Shown here: piece by piece, positions 8,885 to 17,612 of the stretch
Numbering within the stretch: position 1 is the first letter of the stretch
Layout: each line of letters opens with the position of its first letter
Assembly (NCBI GenBank): GCA_002699025.1
Contig: PABA01000006.1
Coordinates: 37,361-101,360 of the forward strand
From: Sandaracinus sp.
GTDB lineage: Bacteria; Myxococcota_A; Polyangia; Polyangiales; Houyiibacteriaceae
Direction of reading: 5' to 3'
Length of the DNA stretch: 64,000 nucleotides
The notes under the pieces: model-generated
Told to the model about the DNA's origin: nothing
The model's database searches: none
The model's input: only the letters and a program-made list of their open reading frames with translations
Program-made: the position numbers and the translations under genes

Positions 8885-9708
8885 AGCTTCTATACATACT
8901 TGGAACTGGCCATTGCGGCTCCACTCTGCTCGCTATGCTCCTGAACGCGCATCCGCGCGTCTTCGGTATGGGCGAAGTCGTCAAGCTCGCTGTCATCGCG
9001 CGTGGGCAGATCGCTGGAGAGGACATCAGCTCACCCAGCTTCTGGCGAGAAGTCGACGACCGCCTGAGGGTGCGATGGCACGTCGGCATTCGGGAGCTGT
9101 CGCTTCGCCACGCCCACTGGTCTGCGATGGAGGGGTGGGACGAGTCGGCCCGGGCGACCTGGAGCCGCCACAACAGATGGCTACTCGACGCTGTTTCGCA
9201 CACCGCGCACTGCGAGATCCTCGTCGATGGCTCCAAACAACCGGCGAGACTCGAGGCGCTACTACGCTGGGCGCCAGACATCGACGTGAGGGTCGTCCAC
9301 CTGGTCAGAGATGGCAGGGCCGTCATCAACAGCTATCTCCGCAAGTATGGACGACCCCGACAAGCCTTCAATGCTTGGTTACGGCCCTCACTCCGCGCGG
9401 TTTCGATTCGCAGACGGCACCCGAACGTCCCATGGCTGCGTCTTCGGTATGAAGACCTCTGCGCGAGGCCGGTAGACGAGCTGCGCCGACTGCACAGCTT
9501 CGTGGGCGTGGAGCCAGACGCCCTCCCCCCCATCGCGGACGCGCAGAAGAGGTACGCGGGCATCTCGGGAAACCGCATGCGGCACCGGCGACTCGAGGGA
9601 ATACGCCTAGATGAACGCTGGAGACACCAGTTACCGGCCCGCTGGCGTGCCCTCTTTACCCTCGTCGGGACGCCACTCAACGGGTGGTACGGCTATCCCG
9701 TCGTGTAG
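8881..9708 (+). CDS. Sulfotransferase family protein
   Basis: 275 residues from an ATG that overlaps the glycosyltransferase stop by 4 bp. The PAPS-binding signature LLYILGTGHCGSTLLAMLLN is at the extreme N-terminus, and VVHLVRDGRAVINSY is the second PAPS-binding signature. Probably a carbohydrate sulfotransferase acting on the exported polymer or its precursor (inference). It ends the plus-strand block and its last 16 bp overlap the 3' end of a converging third sulfotransferase gene. Confidence 0.83.
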   Translation: MKLLYILGTGHCGSTLLAMLLNAHPRVFGMGEVVKLAVIARGQIAGEDISSPSFWREVDDRLRVRWHVGIRELSLRHAHWSAMEGWDESARATWSRHNRWLLDAVSHTAHCEILVDGSKQPARLEALLRWAPDIDVRVVHLVRDGRAVINSYLRKYGRPRQAFNAWLRPSLRAVSIRRRHPNVPWLRLRYEDLCARPVDELRRLHSFVGVEPDALPPIADAQKRYAGISGNRMRHRRLEGIRLDERWRHQLPARWRALFTLVGTPLNGWYGYPVV

Positions 9709-10601
9709 CCGAAGCACCCGGGCGGTAGCACGTCGTTCATGCGGTCGGTCACCCACTCGACGTCCTCCTCCGACATCTCCTCACGAAACCCTCCGACCTG
9801 GCCCTTGCGGACCTTGAAGGAGTTCGGGACGTCCGGATCACCCGGCCTCAGCCGGTGGCTGGCGAACCCACCTACGGCTTCCTGTCTCCTCATTCGCTCG
9901 AAGGCGCTCGCCTCGACCGCGCGCCGAGCGCTCGCATCGGGCAGCCGGTCGAAGCCGAGCCCGAGCGCCGCGGTGTGGAGTTGCGCGACTGGGTCCGACC
10001 TCAGGTCCTCGTATCGAACGACGACGGCATGGGGAAGCTCCTGCTTGCCTCGCCACCAAATCGCGTAGAAGCGAAGCAGCGATTCGTAGCCACCCCGCTG
10101 CGCGCGTAAGAACGCGCTCAGACTTCCGTCGAAATCCCGATCACGAGAGCGCCTGTGGTGATATTGGGACACGATCACGTCCCTTGGGTCGCGCACGAGC
10201 AGCACCACTCGGCGACGACGGTACGCCGACTTGTCCGTTTCAAGCTCATCCGGCGTCTTGCGGTGAGGATCATCGTCATGCGTGACCGCAACCCGCGGCG
10301 ACCCCTCGACCAAGCGGTGGAGGCGCTGAACCTTCGTCAGGTCGGTCCCCTGAGTGGGCAAGCCGGCGGCGTCCAACACTGCTCGACTCAGCATGACGCG
10401 GAGCCACGTCCGACCGCACTTCGGGTATGAGACCAGGTGGCTTCGAGTCTGCCAGTCGATGTAGGCACGCCGCGCGAAACGGAGCCCGCTCACCAAGCGC
10501 TCGGCCAATCCCGCGGGAAGCGTACGCCCGAAGAGCAATTCCGCGTTGCTCGCGACGGGACCCATCAGGCTCTCGAGACGGCGAAACGGCTTCCTACTCA
10601 C
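9693..10601 (-). CDS. Sulfotransferase domain protein
   Basis: 302 residues with the canonical 5'-phosphosulfate loop SYPKCGRTWLRVML (about residues 58-71) and the 3'-phosphate motif VVLLVRDPRDVIVSQYHHR. This is closer to the classical Sulfotransfer_1 type than the two plus-strand paralogues, so it may modify another position. The gene is last in the minus-strand block, overlaps the flippase gene by 8 bp, and converges on the 8881-9708 sulfotransferase with a 16-bp tail overlap. Confidence 0.85.
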   Translation of the reverse strand: MSRKPFRRLESLMGPVASNAELLFGRTLPAGLAERLVSGLRFARRAYIDWQTRSHLVSYPKCGRTWLRVMLSRAVLDAAGLPTQGTDLTKVQRLHRLVEGSPRVAVTHDDDPHRKTPDELETDKSAYRRRRVVLLVRDPRDVIVSQYHHRRSRDRDFDGSLSAFLRAQRGGYESLLRFYAIWWRGKQELPHAVVVRYEDLRSDPVAQLHTAALGLGFDRLPDASARRAVEASAFERMRRQEAVGGFASHRLRPGDPDVPNSFKVRKGQVGGFREEMSEEDVEWVTDRMNDVLPPGCFGYTTG

Positions 10602-12072
10602 CCGACCTCCTCCTCAGGACAGCTGACACACGTGCTCGCCACCACTTCACGTCGGACACTAGGATTCGAGGCGGGAAAATCGCAAGCAGTACGAGGGCTG
10701 TTGCACAGGTCGCCGCAGCGCCAGACAGCACGACGAATGGCGACCCACCAGCAGCGCGCAAGCCGAGCGTCGCAACGAACAGCGGCCCACCAGCCAAGAC
10801 CGCTACCACGACCCCCGCCGCGTGCGCGCCAAAGAAGCGCGACGGGCTAATGCGCAAGATGTGGAGAGCAAGTCCGTTCAGGACTATGAAGTGAAGCACC
10901 AGTGACGCGCCAACCCACCGAGCGACTGCTACCACGCCGGAGTCGACGAATCCCAGAGTGCCTACGAGGAGAACAGCGGCGTAGAAAAACTGGGAGACGA
11001 CGTAGCCGCGAATCTTGCCCGTCGACCGACATACCAGACCGCCCATCTTGTATCCAAGCCGAAAGTAGGACGACAATCCGAGCCAACGAAACGGCTCGAC
11101 AGCCTCCCCCCAGGCCGGACCAAAGAATACCCCGATGAGCTCGGGCGCCAACACAAAGAAGGACACACTTGTCAGCAGGCCTCCGGTCGCCAGCGTGCTC
11201 ACACCGCGAAGATAGGCATTCCCAAGACGTTCACTCTGACCTTGTACACGCGCCATAGAGGGGAAGACCACCTTATTGCTCATCTTGGAGAACAACTTCG
11301 CGGGCATCTCTAGCAGCTTATATGCCCGATTGTAGTACCCCAGCGCGTCCATGCCGAGAGCGCGACCAATGATGAGATAGTCCCCCTTGAGAGCCGCGTA
11401 GTTGGCGACTTTGGCCAAGGTAATGCCGGCGCCATACCCCGCCAAGTCCGCGAGGGCTGAACGACTCAACCCGAAGCGCAATGCTCTTGGAGACGCCGCC
11501 AGGAAGAGCCCCGTGCTCACCGACGCTTGCGCGAGAAGGCCGAGAGCGATCGACCATGCGCCCCAGCCAGCGACGGCCAGGGAGACCGCTACGCAGACCT
11601 GCCCCACGAAAAAGGCCGCAAACTCGACCAGTGTCGCCGCCTTGAACCGCAGAGCACGAAGGACTTGGGCGCGAGCTGTTACACCCAGGGCGCGGGCCAG
11701 GAAGCTGAGAGACAGGACCTGTACGAACGGAGCCGCGAGCTCCGATCCGGAGAACGAAGCGAGCTCCTGGGCGAACAGAATTCCAAGGCACGAGAGGCCG
11801 AGGCCCAGGGAGACGTTCACGGTCGTCGCAGTGGAGATCTGATCATCATCCAGGCTCTTCTTCTGGATGAGCGAAGGCCCCAGCCCGAGATCGGCGACCA
11901 GATCAGCGAGTCCGACAACAACCTGAGCTGCGGCGACCAGACCAAACTGTTCTGGGGACACGAACCTGGCCAGTACAGCCAGCGTCCCCAGCTTCAATAG
12001 TGCCTGCCCTCCCGCACCAACAGAGGTCCAAGCGATACCCGATAATGTCCTTCGAGTTGCCCCGTCGCTCAA
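10594..12072 (-). CDS. Wzx-like polysaccharide flippase
   Basis: 492 residues, almost entirely hydrophobic with roughly 12-14 predicted membrane helices. The N-terminal region (about residues 10-60, with LARFVSPEQFGLVAAAQVVV) is typical of the MOP-family lipopolysaccharide transporters. Expected role: flipping undecaprenyl-linked repeat units across the inner membrane for polymerisation. It starts at a TTG overlapping the stop of the methyltransferase gene (TTGA), so translation is probably coupled. Confidence 0.88.
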   Translation of the reverse strand: MSDGATRRTLSGIAWTSVGAGGQALLKLGTLAVLARFVSPEQFGLVAAAQVVVGLADLVADLGLGPSLIQKKSLDDDQISTATTVNVSLGLGLSCLGILFAQELASFSGSELAAPFVQVLSLSFLARALGVTARAQVLRALRFKAATLVEFAAFFVGQVCVAVSLAVAGWGAWSIALGLLAQASVSTGLFLAASPRALRFGLSRSALADLAGYGAGITLAKVANYAALKGDYLIIGRALGMDALGYYNRAYKLLEMPAKLFSKMSNKVVFPSMARVQGQSERLGNAYLRGVSTLATGGLLTSVSFFVLAPELIGVFFGPAWGEAVEPFRWLGLSSYFRLGYKMGGLVCRSTGKIRGYVVSQFFYAAVLLVGTLGFVDSGVVAVARWVGASLVLHFIVLNGLALHILRISPSRFFGAHAAGVVVAVLAGGPLFVATLGLRAAGGSPFVVLSGAAATCATALVLLAIFPPRILVSDVKWWRARVSAVLRRRSGE

Positions 12073-12857
12073 GATACCACGCAGAGCGCCGTAACGGGCG
12101 TTATGCGACGAGCCCGAAACCCATGCCGACGGCAGAAGTCGTCGAATGCCGTGTTCCGCGCCACATCATCACTACCGATAATGGTGCCCGGCCCCGACGC
12201 TTCCAGAGCCGTTTCGTATTCGAAGGTCATACATTGGTATGAGTGCTCCGAATCATGAAAAAAGAAGTCGACCTGCCCGAGTCGCTGCAGTAGCGGCGGA
12301 AGCAATTCGTAGGATCGGCCTTCGAGAAAAGTCCATCGCCCCAAGAGCTGCTCCGGGATCACCCAACCGGGCCGGGCCCCCTTGGGAATTGCAGCACCGC
12401 CTTTGCCACTCCAAAACGCTTCGGCGGAGTAGGATGAATCGGTGTACTCCGGCAGATCAATCGAGTGTAGGTGGCCTTCCCCGTTCATTTGAAGTGCTAG
12501 CAAGATGTAGGCACTCGACACACCGTTGCATACACCGGTTTCAACCAGCACTCGTGGCTTCGTCTTGCGGACCAACGCGTACCAACGAAGCCTTCCCAAA
12601 GCACCGAGCGCCCCAAAACGGTAAGGCTTACCTCGGCTGTTGAGTTCGGATCCGGTAACACTCTCTTGAAACTCCAAGCGCTTCGCTTCGATGAGTGAAT
12701 CGAGCCCCGCATCGGCCAGCTCCCGCTGATACTCAGCGAGCTCACGACTCGAGACCAAGCTGCTGAACTCATGGTCGGAGATCCGCTCGCGCACGAAACG
12801 CTGAGCCCTCCGCCTCGCCCAACGCATCGCCCGGAACGCTGACATGTTGCTACCCAT
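12069..12857 (-). CDS. Class I SAM-dependent methyltransferase
   Basis: 262 residues. The SAM-binding motif I reads VLVETGVCNGVSSAYILLAL, followed by an acidic strand end HLHSIDLPEY and a later FFHDSEHSY, the pattern of Methyltransf_24-type enzymes. Probably methylates a sugar of the exported polymer or its precursor (context inference). Start taken at the ATG in TGATG that shares one base with the stop of the OPX gene; a TTG three bases upstream is possible. Confidence 0.8.
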   Translation of the reverse strand: MGSNMSAFRAMRWARRRAQRFVRERISDHEFSSLVSSRELAEYQRELADAGLDSLIEAKRLEFQESVTGSELNSRGKPYRFGALGALGRLRWYALVRKTKPRVLVETGVCNGVSSAYILLALQMNGEGHLHSIDLPEYTDSSYSAEAFWSGKGGAAIPKGARPGWVIPEQLLGRWTFLEGRSYELLPPLLQRLGQVDFFFHDSEHSYQCMTFEYETALEASGPGTIIGSDDVARNTAFDDFCRRHGFRARRITPVTALCVVS

Positions 12858-13444
12858 CAAAAGACCCGCTCCGGCACATAGATGATGTCGCCATTCTGCA
12901 TCGGAACATCCGATGAGCGACCCTCCGTGATCCGCTTCACCGGCACGCGGTACCGCTCCAGCTCCCCCTCCTCGTTTCGACGTGTCAACACGGTACCGTT
13001 CTGATCCGCCAGGTTCGTGAAGCCGCCCGCCGAGGTGATGGCCTCGACGACGGTCATGCCGTTGGTCATGGGGAAGCTACCCGGCTGTGCTACGGCTCCA
13101 ATAACGCTGATCCGTTTCGAGTTGTACTCCTCGACGAGGACCGACACCTGAGGGGCGAGTAGAATCTCACCTTGCCGAAGTCGGGCGGCGACGAGGTCGG
13201 AGACCGCCGGCGGCTCGAGGCCGGCGACCTCGATTCTTCCCACCAGCGGAAAGTCGATGGTCCCGTCCTCCGCTACGCGATACCGATTGCTGAGCTCCTC
13301 TTCGCCGTACACGCGAACCTGGAAGAGGTCACCCGGCCCTAGGCTCGAGTCGGCCTGGGGCGGCGGCGGAAGCTCGGATGGCGCTGATGACGCCCCGCAG
13401 GCCGCCAGGCTCATAACGAACGCCAGGAGGGCAGTACGCATCAT
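12857..13444 (-). CDS. Short OPX (Wza-type) polysaccharide export lipoprotein
   Basis: 195 residues starting with a lipoprotein signal ending LAAC (Cys16). A Poly_export domain (SLGPGDLFQVRVYGEEELS onwards, residues about 33-105) and one SLBB domain (SVIGAVAQPGSFPM onwards) follow; the protein then ends at VPERVF. Compared with E. coli Wza it lacks further SLBB domains and the C-terminal helix that forms the outer-membrane barrel. Such short OPX proteins depend on a separate beta-barrel porin, and the preceding gene encodes one. Start set at the ATGATG before the signal peptide; upstream codons in frame look non-coding. Confidence 0.88.
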   Translation of the reverse strand: MMRTALLAFVMSLAACGASSAPSELPPPPQADSSLGPGDLFQVRVYGEEELSNRYRVAEDGTIDFPLVGRIEVAGLEPPAVSDLVAARLRQGEILLAPQVSVLVEEYNSKRISVIGAVAQPGSFPMTNGMTVVEAITSAGGFTNLADQNGTVLTRRNEEGELERYRVPVKRITEGRSSDVPMQNGDIIYVPERVF

Positions 13445-13482
13445 CAGCTCGTTGCTGACCGGCTGCCCAGCGTTCAGACGGG

Positions 13483-14787
13483 TCAGTAGAAGACGCGGAC
13501 GCCGAGCCACGCCTGGAACTTGGAGAAGTCGGCCGGATCGACCACCGGCGACATACCGATGAGGCGATCGTACTCGAAGTCCGTGAAGTCGCCCGTGTAC
13601 CCCACGGTCGCGTTCAACGCGAGCCAATCAGTGAACCTATACTCGGCGAAGAGCGAGAGGTTGACCATCACGTCCGAGCGCTCGGTGGAACCGTCTACCG
13701 TGATGGGAGCCCCGGACGAGTCCACAATGGTCCCAAACTTCAGGTAGCCGACCCAGGAGTCGAAGCCCAACAGGAACGAGCCACCAAGTAGCCATTGGAA
13801 GTTGAGGTAGCCTCGGTCGCGCGTGCGCCAGTTGCCGATGACCGAGCCAAGGAAGTCCCGCTCGTAGCCGAACGTCAGTTTGGTGGTGGGAGACAGCTTG
13901 AGACGCAGCTCGGCCTGCGCAATGACCGTATCGAAGTCGCGGAGGGTGGGATCGTCGACGAGGACGGCGCCGTAGCCTACCGCCACGAGGGCGGAGAGCC
14001 GCGGGGTGAGCGCGCCATTGAGGCCAACACGATTCCGAACTCTGACGTTGTCAGACACTCGTAGCACCGACGGATCCTGGTAGTTCGTAAAGTCGGCCGT
14101 AAAATCGTAGAAGAGCGTGGTGTGGGGCAGGAATCGGAAGTTGGCCCCAGCCTCCGCCCGATGAATCAGCGCGTTCCCGAAGTCGAACGCATCGTTCTCG
14201 AAAAACTGCCAGGTCAAGTCATAGCCGAGGTTGGCGCTGAACACCCCTCCGCGGGTCTGGAACCTGAGGTTGCCGCCGGCGACATTCGTGATCCTCCCGA
14301 AGTCGTTCCCAGCCCCCGACTCCGTGAAGGGCCGGACACGTCGAGAGAACCGGTCGTAGACCGAGAAGGTCACGGGACCATCCGGCAGAATGCTCAGCTC
14401 CAGGTCGCCGTTGATGCCAACGTCATTCCGAGCCTGGTCTTCGAGAAAGACATAGATGGGCGCGGCGACGCCGGCACGGAACTGGACCTTGGGGGCCTGG
14501 GTACGCTCTTCCCCCCCATCCTCGCGGCGTTGCTCGCCGAGCGTCGAAACGTCAAAATGCGGCGTGATCCGAAAGATCGCGCTGCCGACCGGTTCATCAC
14601 TCATGAAGACGTTGCTGTCGTAGCCGCCTTCGACTCCGATTCCTGGATGCAGCTCGAGGTTTCCAACGCGGAAGCCGGGCCCCTCGCGCCTCGCACGGTC
14701 ACCGAGCCAAGCCTGTGCTGATACGATGGTCGCAGAAGGCAACAAGAGGGCTGCCACGCACACCGTGCGGATGATCATTCGAAGCAT
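13483..14787 (-). CDS. Outer-membrane beta-barrel protein, probable polysaccharide porin
   Basis: 434 residues with an N-terminal signal peptide (MIIRTVCVAALLLPSATIVSAQA). The rest is a long series of alternating polar/aromatic strands (for example NLGYDLTWQFFEN, TTLFYDFTADFTNY, LLGGSFLLGFDSWVGYL), ending in an aromatic residue (VRVFY), as usual for outer-membrane barrels. It lies directly upstream of the short OPX gene (38-bp gap). By analogy with the myxobacterial Wzp-type porins it probably forms the outer-membrane exit for the polymer; this pairing is inference. A perfect 12-bp palindrome lies just before its start. Confidence 0.78.
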   Translation of the reverse strand: MLRMIIRTVCVAALLLPSATIVSAQAWLGDRARREGPGFRVGNLELHPGIGVEGGYDSNVFMSDEPVGSAIFRITPHFDVSTLGEQRREDGGEERTQAPKVQFRAGVAAPIYVFLEDQARNDVGINGDLELSILPDGPVTFSVYDRFSRRVRPFTESGAGNDFGRITNVAGGNLRFQTRGGVFSANLGYDLTWQFFENDAFDFGNALIHRAEAGANFRFLPHTTLFYDFTADFTNYQDPSVLRVSDNVRVRNRVGLNGALTPRLSALVAVGYGAVLVDDPTLRDFDTVIAQAELRLKLSPTTKLTFGYERDFLGSVIGNWRTRDRGYLNFQWLLGGSFLLGFDSWVGYLKFGTIVDSSGAPITVDGSTERSDVMVNLSLFAEYRFTDWLALNATVGYTGDFTDFEYDRLIGMSPVVDPADFSKFQAWLGVRVFY

Positions 14788-14800
14788 GTTGCGGAGGTTC

Positions 14801-14812
14801 GTTTCGCGAAAC
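14801..14812. promoter_or_regulatory. Perfect 12-bp palindrome upstream of beta-barrel gene
   Basis: GTTTCGCGAAAC is its own reverse complement. It lies 14 bp before the start codon of the beta-barrel gene, in a 55-bp gap. It could be an operator or a leader hairpin. Function unproven. Confidence 0.3.
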
Positions 14813-14842
14813 CGGTCGCGTGCGGTCTCAATCAGGCTCGAA

Positions 14843-15439
14843 TCAAATCGTCCCGCTTTCGGGGGGCGGAACGAAGGGGATCACCCCTGGCGGAATATCC
14901 GGGAGGGTCCTTGGATCCTCCGTGGGGGTGTCCGGGTCGATCTCGGTGATGACCCGGGTGGCGCCCGTCTCGAAGATGTCCTGACCGATGCACTGCGCGG
15001 CCTCGCGGTCGAGGACCACGAACTTCTGGCCGAGCACGGTGATGACGGTGAACTCGTGGTTGCGGCGACTGGAGTCGTCGGCCTCGACGGCGTCCTCGAG
15101 GTTGTCGATGCGCTGCTCCACGGTGCGGAGGTTGGCGTTCACCTGGGTGAGCTTGTCGTTGACGCAGGTCACGCGGATGATGTCGCGCTCCTGACGGGCC
15201 TCGTCGAGCATGGCGGAGACCCGGCGGCTGAGGTCGGTGCCTCGCTGCTGGATGGCTCGCGCCTCTTGAAGCTGCTCCTGCGGCCCGAGGTTGGCGCGGC
15301 GACGCACGTCGACCTCGCCCTCGGCGGGGGCTTCTTCCGCGACCTCGTCGTCGTTCTGGGCGCCGGCGAAGCCGAGGCCGCTGGTCGCGAGCCCGATGGC
15401 GATCACCGAGCCGAGTATGACGCGCATGCGTCGAGTCAT
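14843..15439 (-). CDS. Exported protein of unknown function, coiled-coil
   Basis: 198 residues with a signal peptide (MTRRMRVILGSVIAIGLATS.. to about residue 28). An acidic stretch follows, then a heptad-like helical region (about residues 50-115, with LEDAVEADD), and a Pro-rich C-terminus. It has two cysteines (around residues 92 and 150) that could form a disulfide. I recognise no family. Start: ATG preceded by GGAGGGG, 19 nt downstream of a strong predicted transcription start. It may head the minus-strand EPS block, because the barrel gene follows after only 55 bp. Confidence 0.7.
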   Translation of the reverse strand: MTRRMRVILGSVIAIGLATSGLGFAGAQNDDEVAEEAPAEGEVDVRRRANLGPQEQLQEARAIQQRGTDLSRRVSAMLDEARQERDIIRVTCVNDKLTQVNANLRTVEQRIDNLEDAVEADDSSRRNHEFTVITVLGQKFVVLDREAAQCIGQDIFETGATRVITEIDPDTPTEDPRTLPDIPPGVIPFVPPPESGTI

Positions 15440-15464
15440 GGGGGTCCCCTCCGAAACTGTGCCG

Positions 15465-15492
15465 AGTATACCGTCGCGCCCTACCCTGTCAA
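15465..15492 (-). promoter_or_regulatory. Near-consensus sigma-70 promoter
   Basis: On the minus strand TTGACA (15492-15487) and TATACT (15470-15465) are separated by 16 bp. The start codon of the exported-protein gene follows about 25 bp after the -10 box, with GGAGGGG as ribosome site. This is the best housekeeping-type promoter in the window and may drive the whole minus-strand export block. Confidence 0.72.
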
Positions 15493-15977
15493 CGCAGCGA
15501 TGGGCGGAGAAACCTTGGGATTTTGCGGTTCTACGGCTCTGTTGCTCGCCCGTCGCCCGCCGTTCAGCGCGTTCGCCCTGCTACCGGCTCTTCCCGGGGT
15601 CCGCCCCGCTTCGACGAGCCGCCACCGGCCGAAGCGCCCACGGGGCGATCGCGGGGGTCGCGCTCGGCCGCCAGCCCGGATGAGTCACCCCGCGGCGAGA
15701 TGATCGCACCGGCGAGCGGTGCGATGGCGCAGCACCTGCCCCGTGCCCTCGGTCTCCTTCGTTTGCTCGGAACGCACGTCTTCGTGGAGACTGAATCTCT
15801 GCCAGCTCCGCGCCGAGCCCGCTCGCCCAGTCACGGCCTGCGGATGGCGGACGCCTGCGGATGGCGGACGCCTGCGGATGGCGGACGGCCCGAGCCAAAC
15901 GCCCAGGACGAACGCCCGGAACGACGAACGCCCCCGGGTTGCGGGGGCGGACGTGCGGGATCGGACGGCTTCGCGGG
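15493..15977. other. Intergenic region with small tandem repeat
   Basis: A gap between two minus-strand units with no credible gene. It holds a 17-bp unit (TGCGGATGGCGGACGCC) in three tandem copies at 15839-15889, the third diverging at its end. A hairpin follows at 15929-15949. Confidence 0.6.
15929..15949 (-). terminator. Candidate terminator hairpin after Glt-like operon
   Basis: Inverted repeat CGCCCCC / GGGGGCG with a 7-nt loop, 29 bp beyond the stop of the last gene of the minus-strand operon. On the minus strand it is followed by a T-containing but imperfect tract (TTCGTCGTT), so intrinsic termination is plausible, not certain. Confidence 0.45.
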
Positions 15978-17462
15978 TCAGTTCTGCGGGGCGAAGACGA
16001 ACGGGTAGCTGAAGGTGACGCTGCCGCCGTCGGGGCCCGGGTTGAAGCGGAAGCGGCGGACGGTGCGGACGACGCAGTTGGCGACCGCCGCGCTGCCGGT
16101 GGTGTTCTCGGACGCGCGGGCGTTGGTCACGGTGCCGCGCTCGACGATCGTGAACTCGACGGTGACCTTGCCCTCGAGCGTCGGGTTGGTGCGGAGCTCG
16201 GTCTCGTAGCAGCGCTGGATGGCGCGGAGGCGGGTGCGGATGGTCCGCACGACGACGCTGGAGTCGAAGTCACCAGAGCCGCCGATGTCGCCGCCCCGGT
16301 CGAGGCGGATGTTGCCCATGATCGAGCGCTCCATCACGGCGCCGCCCTCCATGGCGGCCATGCCGGCGTTCATGCTCGCGGCGAGCTGGCCGAGCATGCC
16401 GCCCTCGCCGGAGCCCATGCCGCCGCCGCTCCGCGTGCGGAGCGTGCCGCTGTTGCTGCGGGTCGCGACGCCGACGCCACCGGCCTGCGCGAGGACCTCT
16501 TCCGCGTTGCTCGTCACGGCGCCGCCGGCGAGCACGTCGGCGAGGGCGCCGCCGGCCGCGTTGTCGATCGCGCCGAGGATCAGGGCCTCGGCGTTGGAGG
16601 CGACCTCCTCGGCGATCCGGGCCCGGGCCTCGGCGCTGTTGTTCGGGTTGGACTCGCCGCTCGACTCGCCGCTCGACTCACCGGAGCTCGAGCTCGAGCT
16701 CGTCGTCGTCTCGGTGACCTCGGCGACCTCGTCGGTCTCCTCGGGCTCCTCGGTCGGCTCGTCGGTCGTCTCCTGCGGCTCGGGTGGAGGCGCGGGCTCC
16801 TCGAAGATCAACCGGGCCACGCTCTCCGGGACGGCCGCGATCCCTTGCTGGATCGGCCAGTCGGCGTTCTCCAGGTAGATGACGAAGCCGAAGAAGGTCA
16901 TGTAGCTGAACACGACGAAGGCCGTGAAGAGCCAGTCGATGCCGGCCACGAAGCCGCCGCGGGCCGCGGCCGGGAGCTGCGGGCGCGGGGTGACGGGCGG
17001 CGGCACGACGAACTGGAAGAGGATCGTGACGTTGCCGACGACGATCTTGCCGCGGCTCGTGTCGCTCAGCTTCACCTGCCAGTGCGAGCCGGCGTTGCGC
17101 GCGCCGCCCGAGGCGCGGAGCTGCTCGAGCTGCTGCACGCCCCCCGGCAAGCCCACGCGGCCCTTCATGTCGGCGGTGAAGTTGAGGATGTAGTCGCTGC
17201 CGACGAGCTGGAAGAGATCGAAGCGGGCCGGAAGACCCTTCGCCTGGACGATGAAGTGGTTCTTCTCGGAGGTGCCGACGCTCACGGTCTCGCGGCGGCG
17301 GATGATCCGCTCCTCGATGATCTTGCCGTCCTGGATGAGGCCGATCCGGAGGACCTTCGGCCCCTGGGGCTTGGTGGCCACGGCCTGCATGGCCATGGTC
17401 ATTGCGCCGGGGCGCTGGCCGCCCTTCTGCTGGCCCTGTTGCGGTCGCTTCTGCGTCGCCAT
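15978..17462 (-). CDS. GltG/PglI-like protein: FHA-like domain, TM helix, AgmX/PglI C-terminal domain
   Basis: 494 residues from an ATG preceded by GAGGGAACGAGAG; the longer frame upstream adds an unlikely N-terminus. Order: a basic Gln-rich head; an FHA-like beta domain (about 37-150, VLRIGLIQDGKIIEERIIRR onwards); one membrane helix (170-197); an acidic/Ser-rich periplasmic linker; a Gly/Met-rich stretch; and a C-terminal TonB-like AgmX/PglI domain (about 400-494) with the paired cysteines of IQRCYETEL and VANCVV. This is the architecture of Myxococcus GltG, an inner-membrane subunit linking cytoplasm to periplasm in the Glt machine. It is last in the operon. Confidence 0.82.
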   Translation of the reverse strand: MATQKRPQQGQQKGGQRPGAMTMAMQAVATKPQGPKVLRIGLIQDGKIIEERIIRRRETVSVGTSEKNHFIVQAKGLPARFDLFQLVGSDYILNFTADMKGRVGLPGGVQQLEQLRASGGARNAGSHWQVKLSDTSRGKIVVGNVTILFQFVVPPPVTPRPQLPAAARGGFVAGIDWLFTAFVVFSYMTFFGFVIYLENADWPIQQGIAAVPESVARLIFEEPAPPPEPQETTDEPTEEPEETDEVAEVTETTTSSSSSSGESSGESSGESNPNNSAEARARIAEEVASNAEALILGAIDNAAGGALADVLAGGAVTSNAEEVLAQAGGVGVATRSNSGTLRTRSGGGMGSGEGGMLGQLAASMNAGMAAMEGGAVMERSIMGNIRLDRGGDIGGSGDFDSSVVVRTIRTRLRAIQRCYETELRTNPTLEGKVTVEFTIVERGTVTNARASENTTGSAAVANCVVRTVRRFRFNPGPDGGSVTFSYPFVFAPQN

Positions 17463-17612
17463 CGTCTCTCGTTCCCTCGTCGTGCGGTCGACGGGCAGGT
17501 CGGCCCCGCCCTGCTTCACCTCGTCGGCTCCTGGATGGGACCCGGGAAGAGGCTGGCAGATTGGACCACGGGCGTCGCCGAAAGTTCCGGGCGCTCCCGT
17601 GGGCGAAACCTA

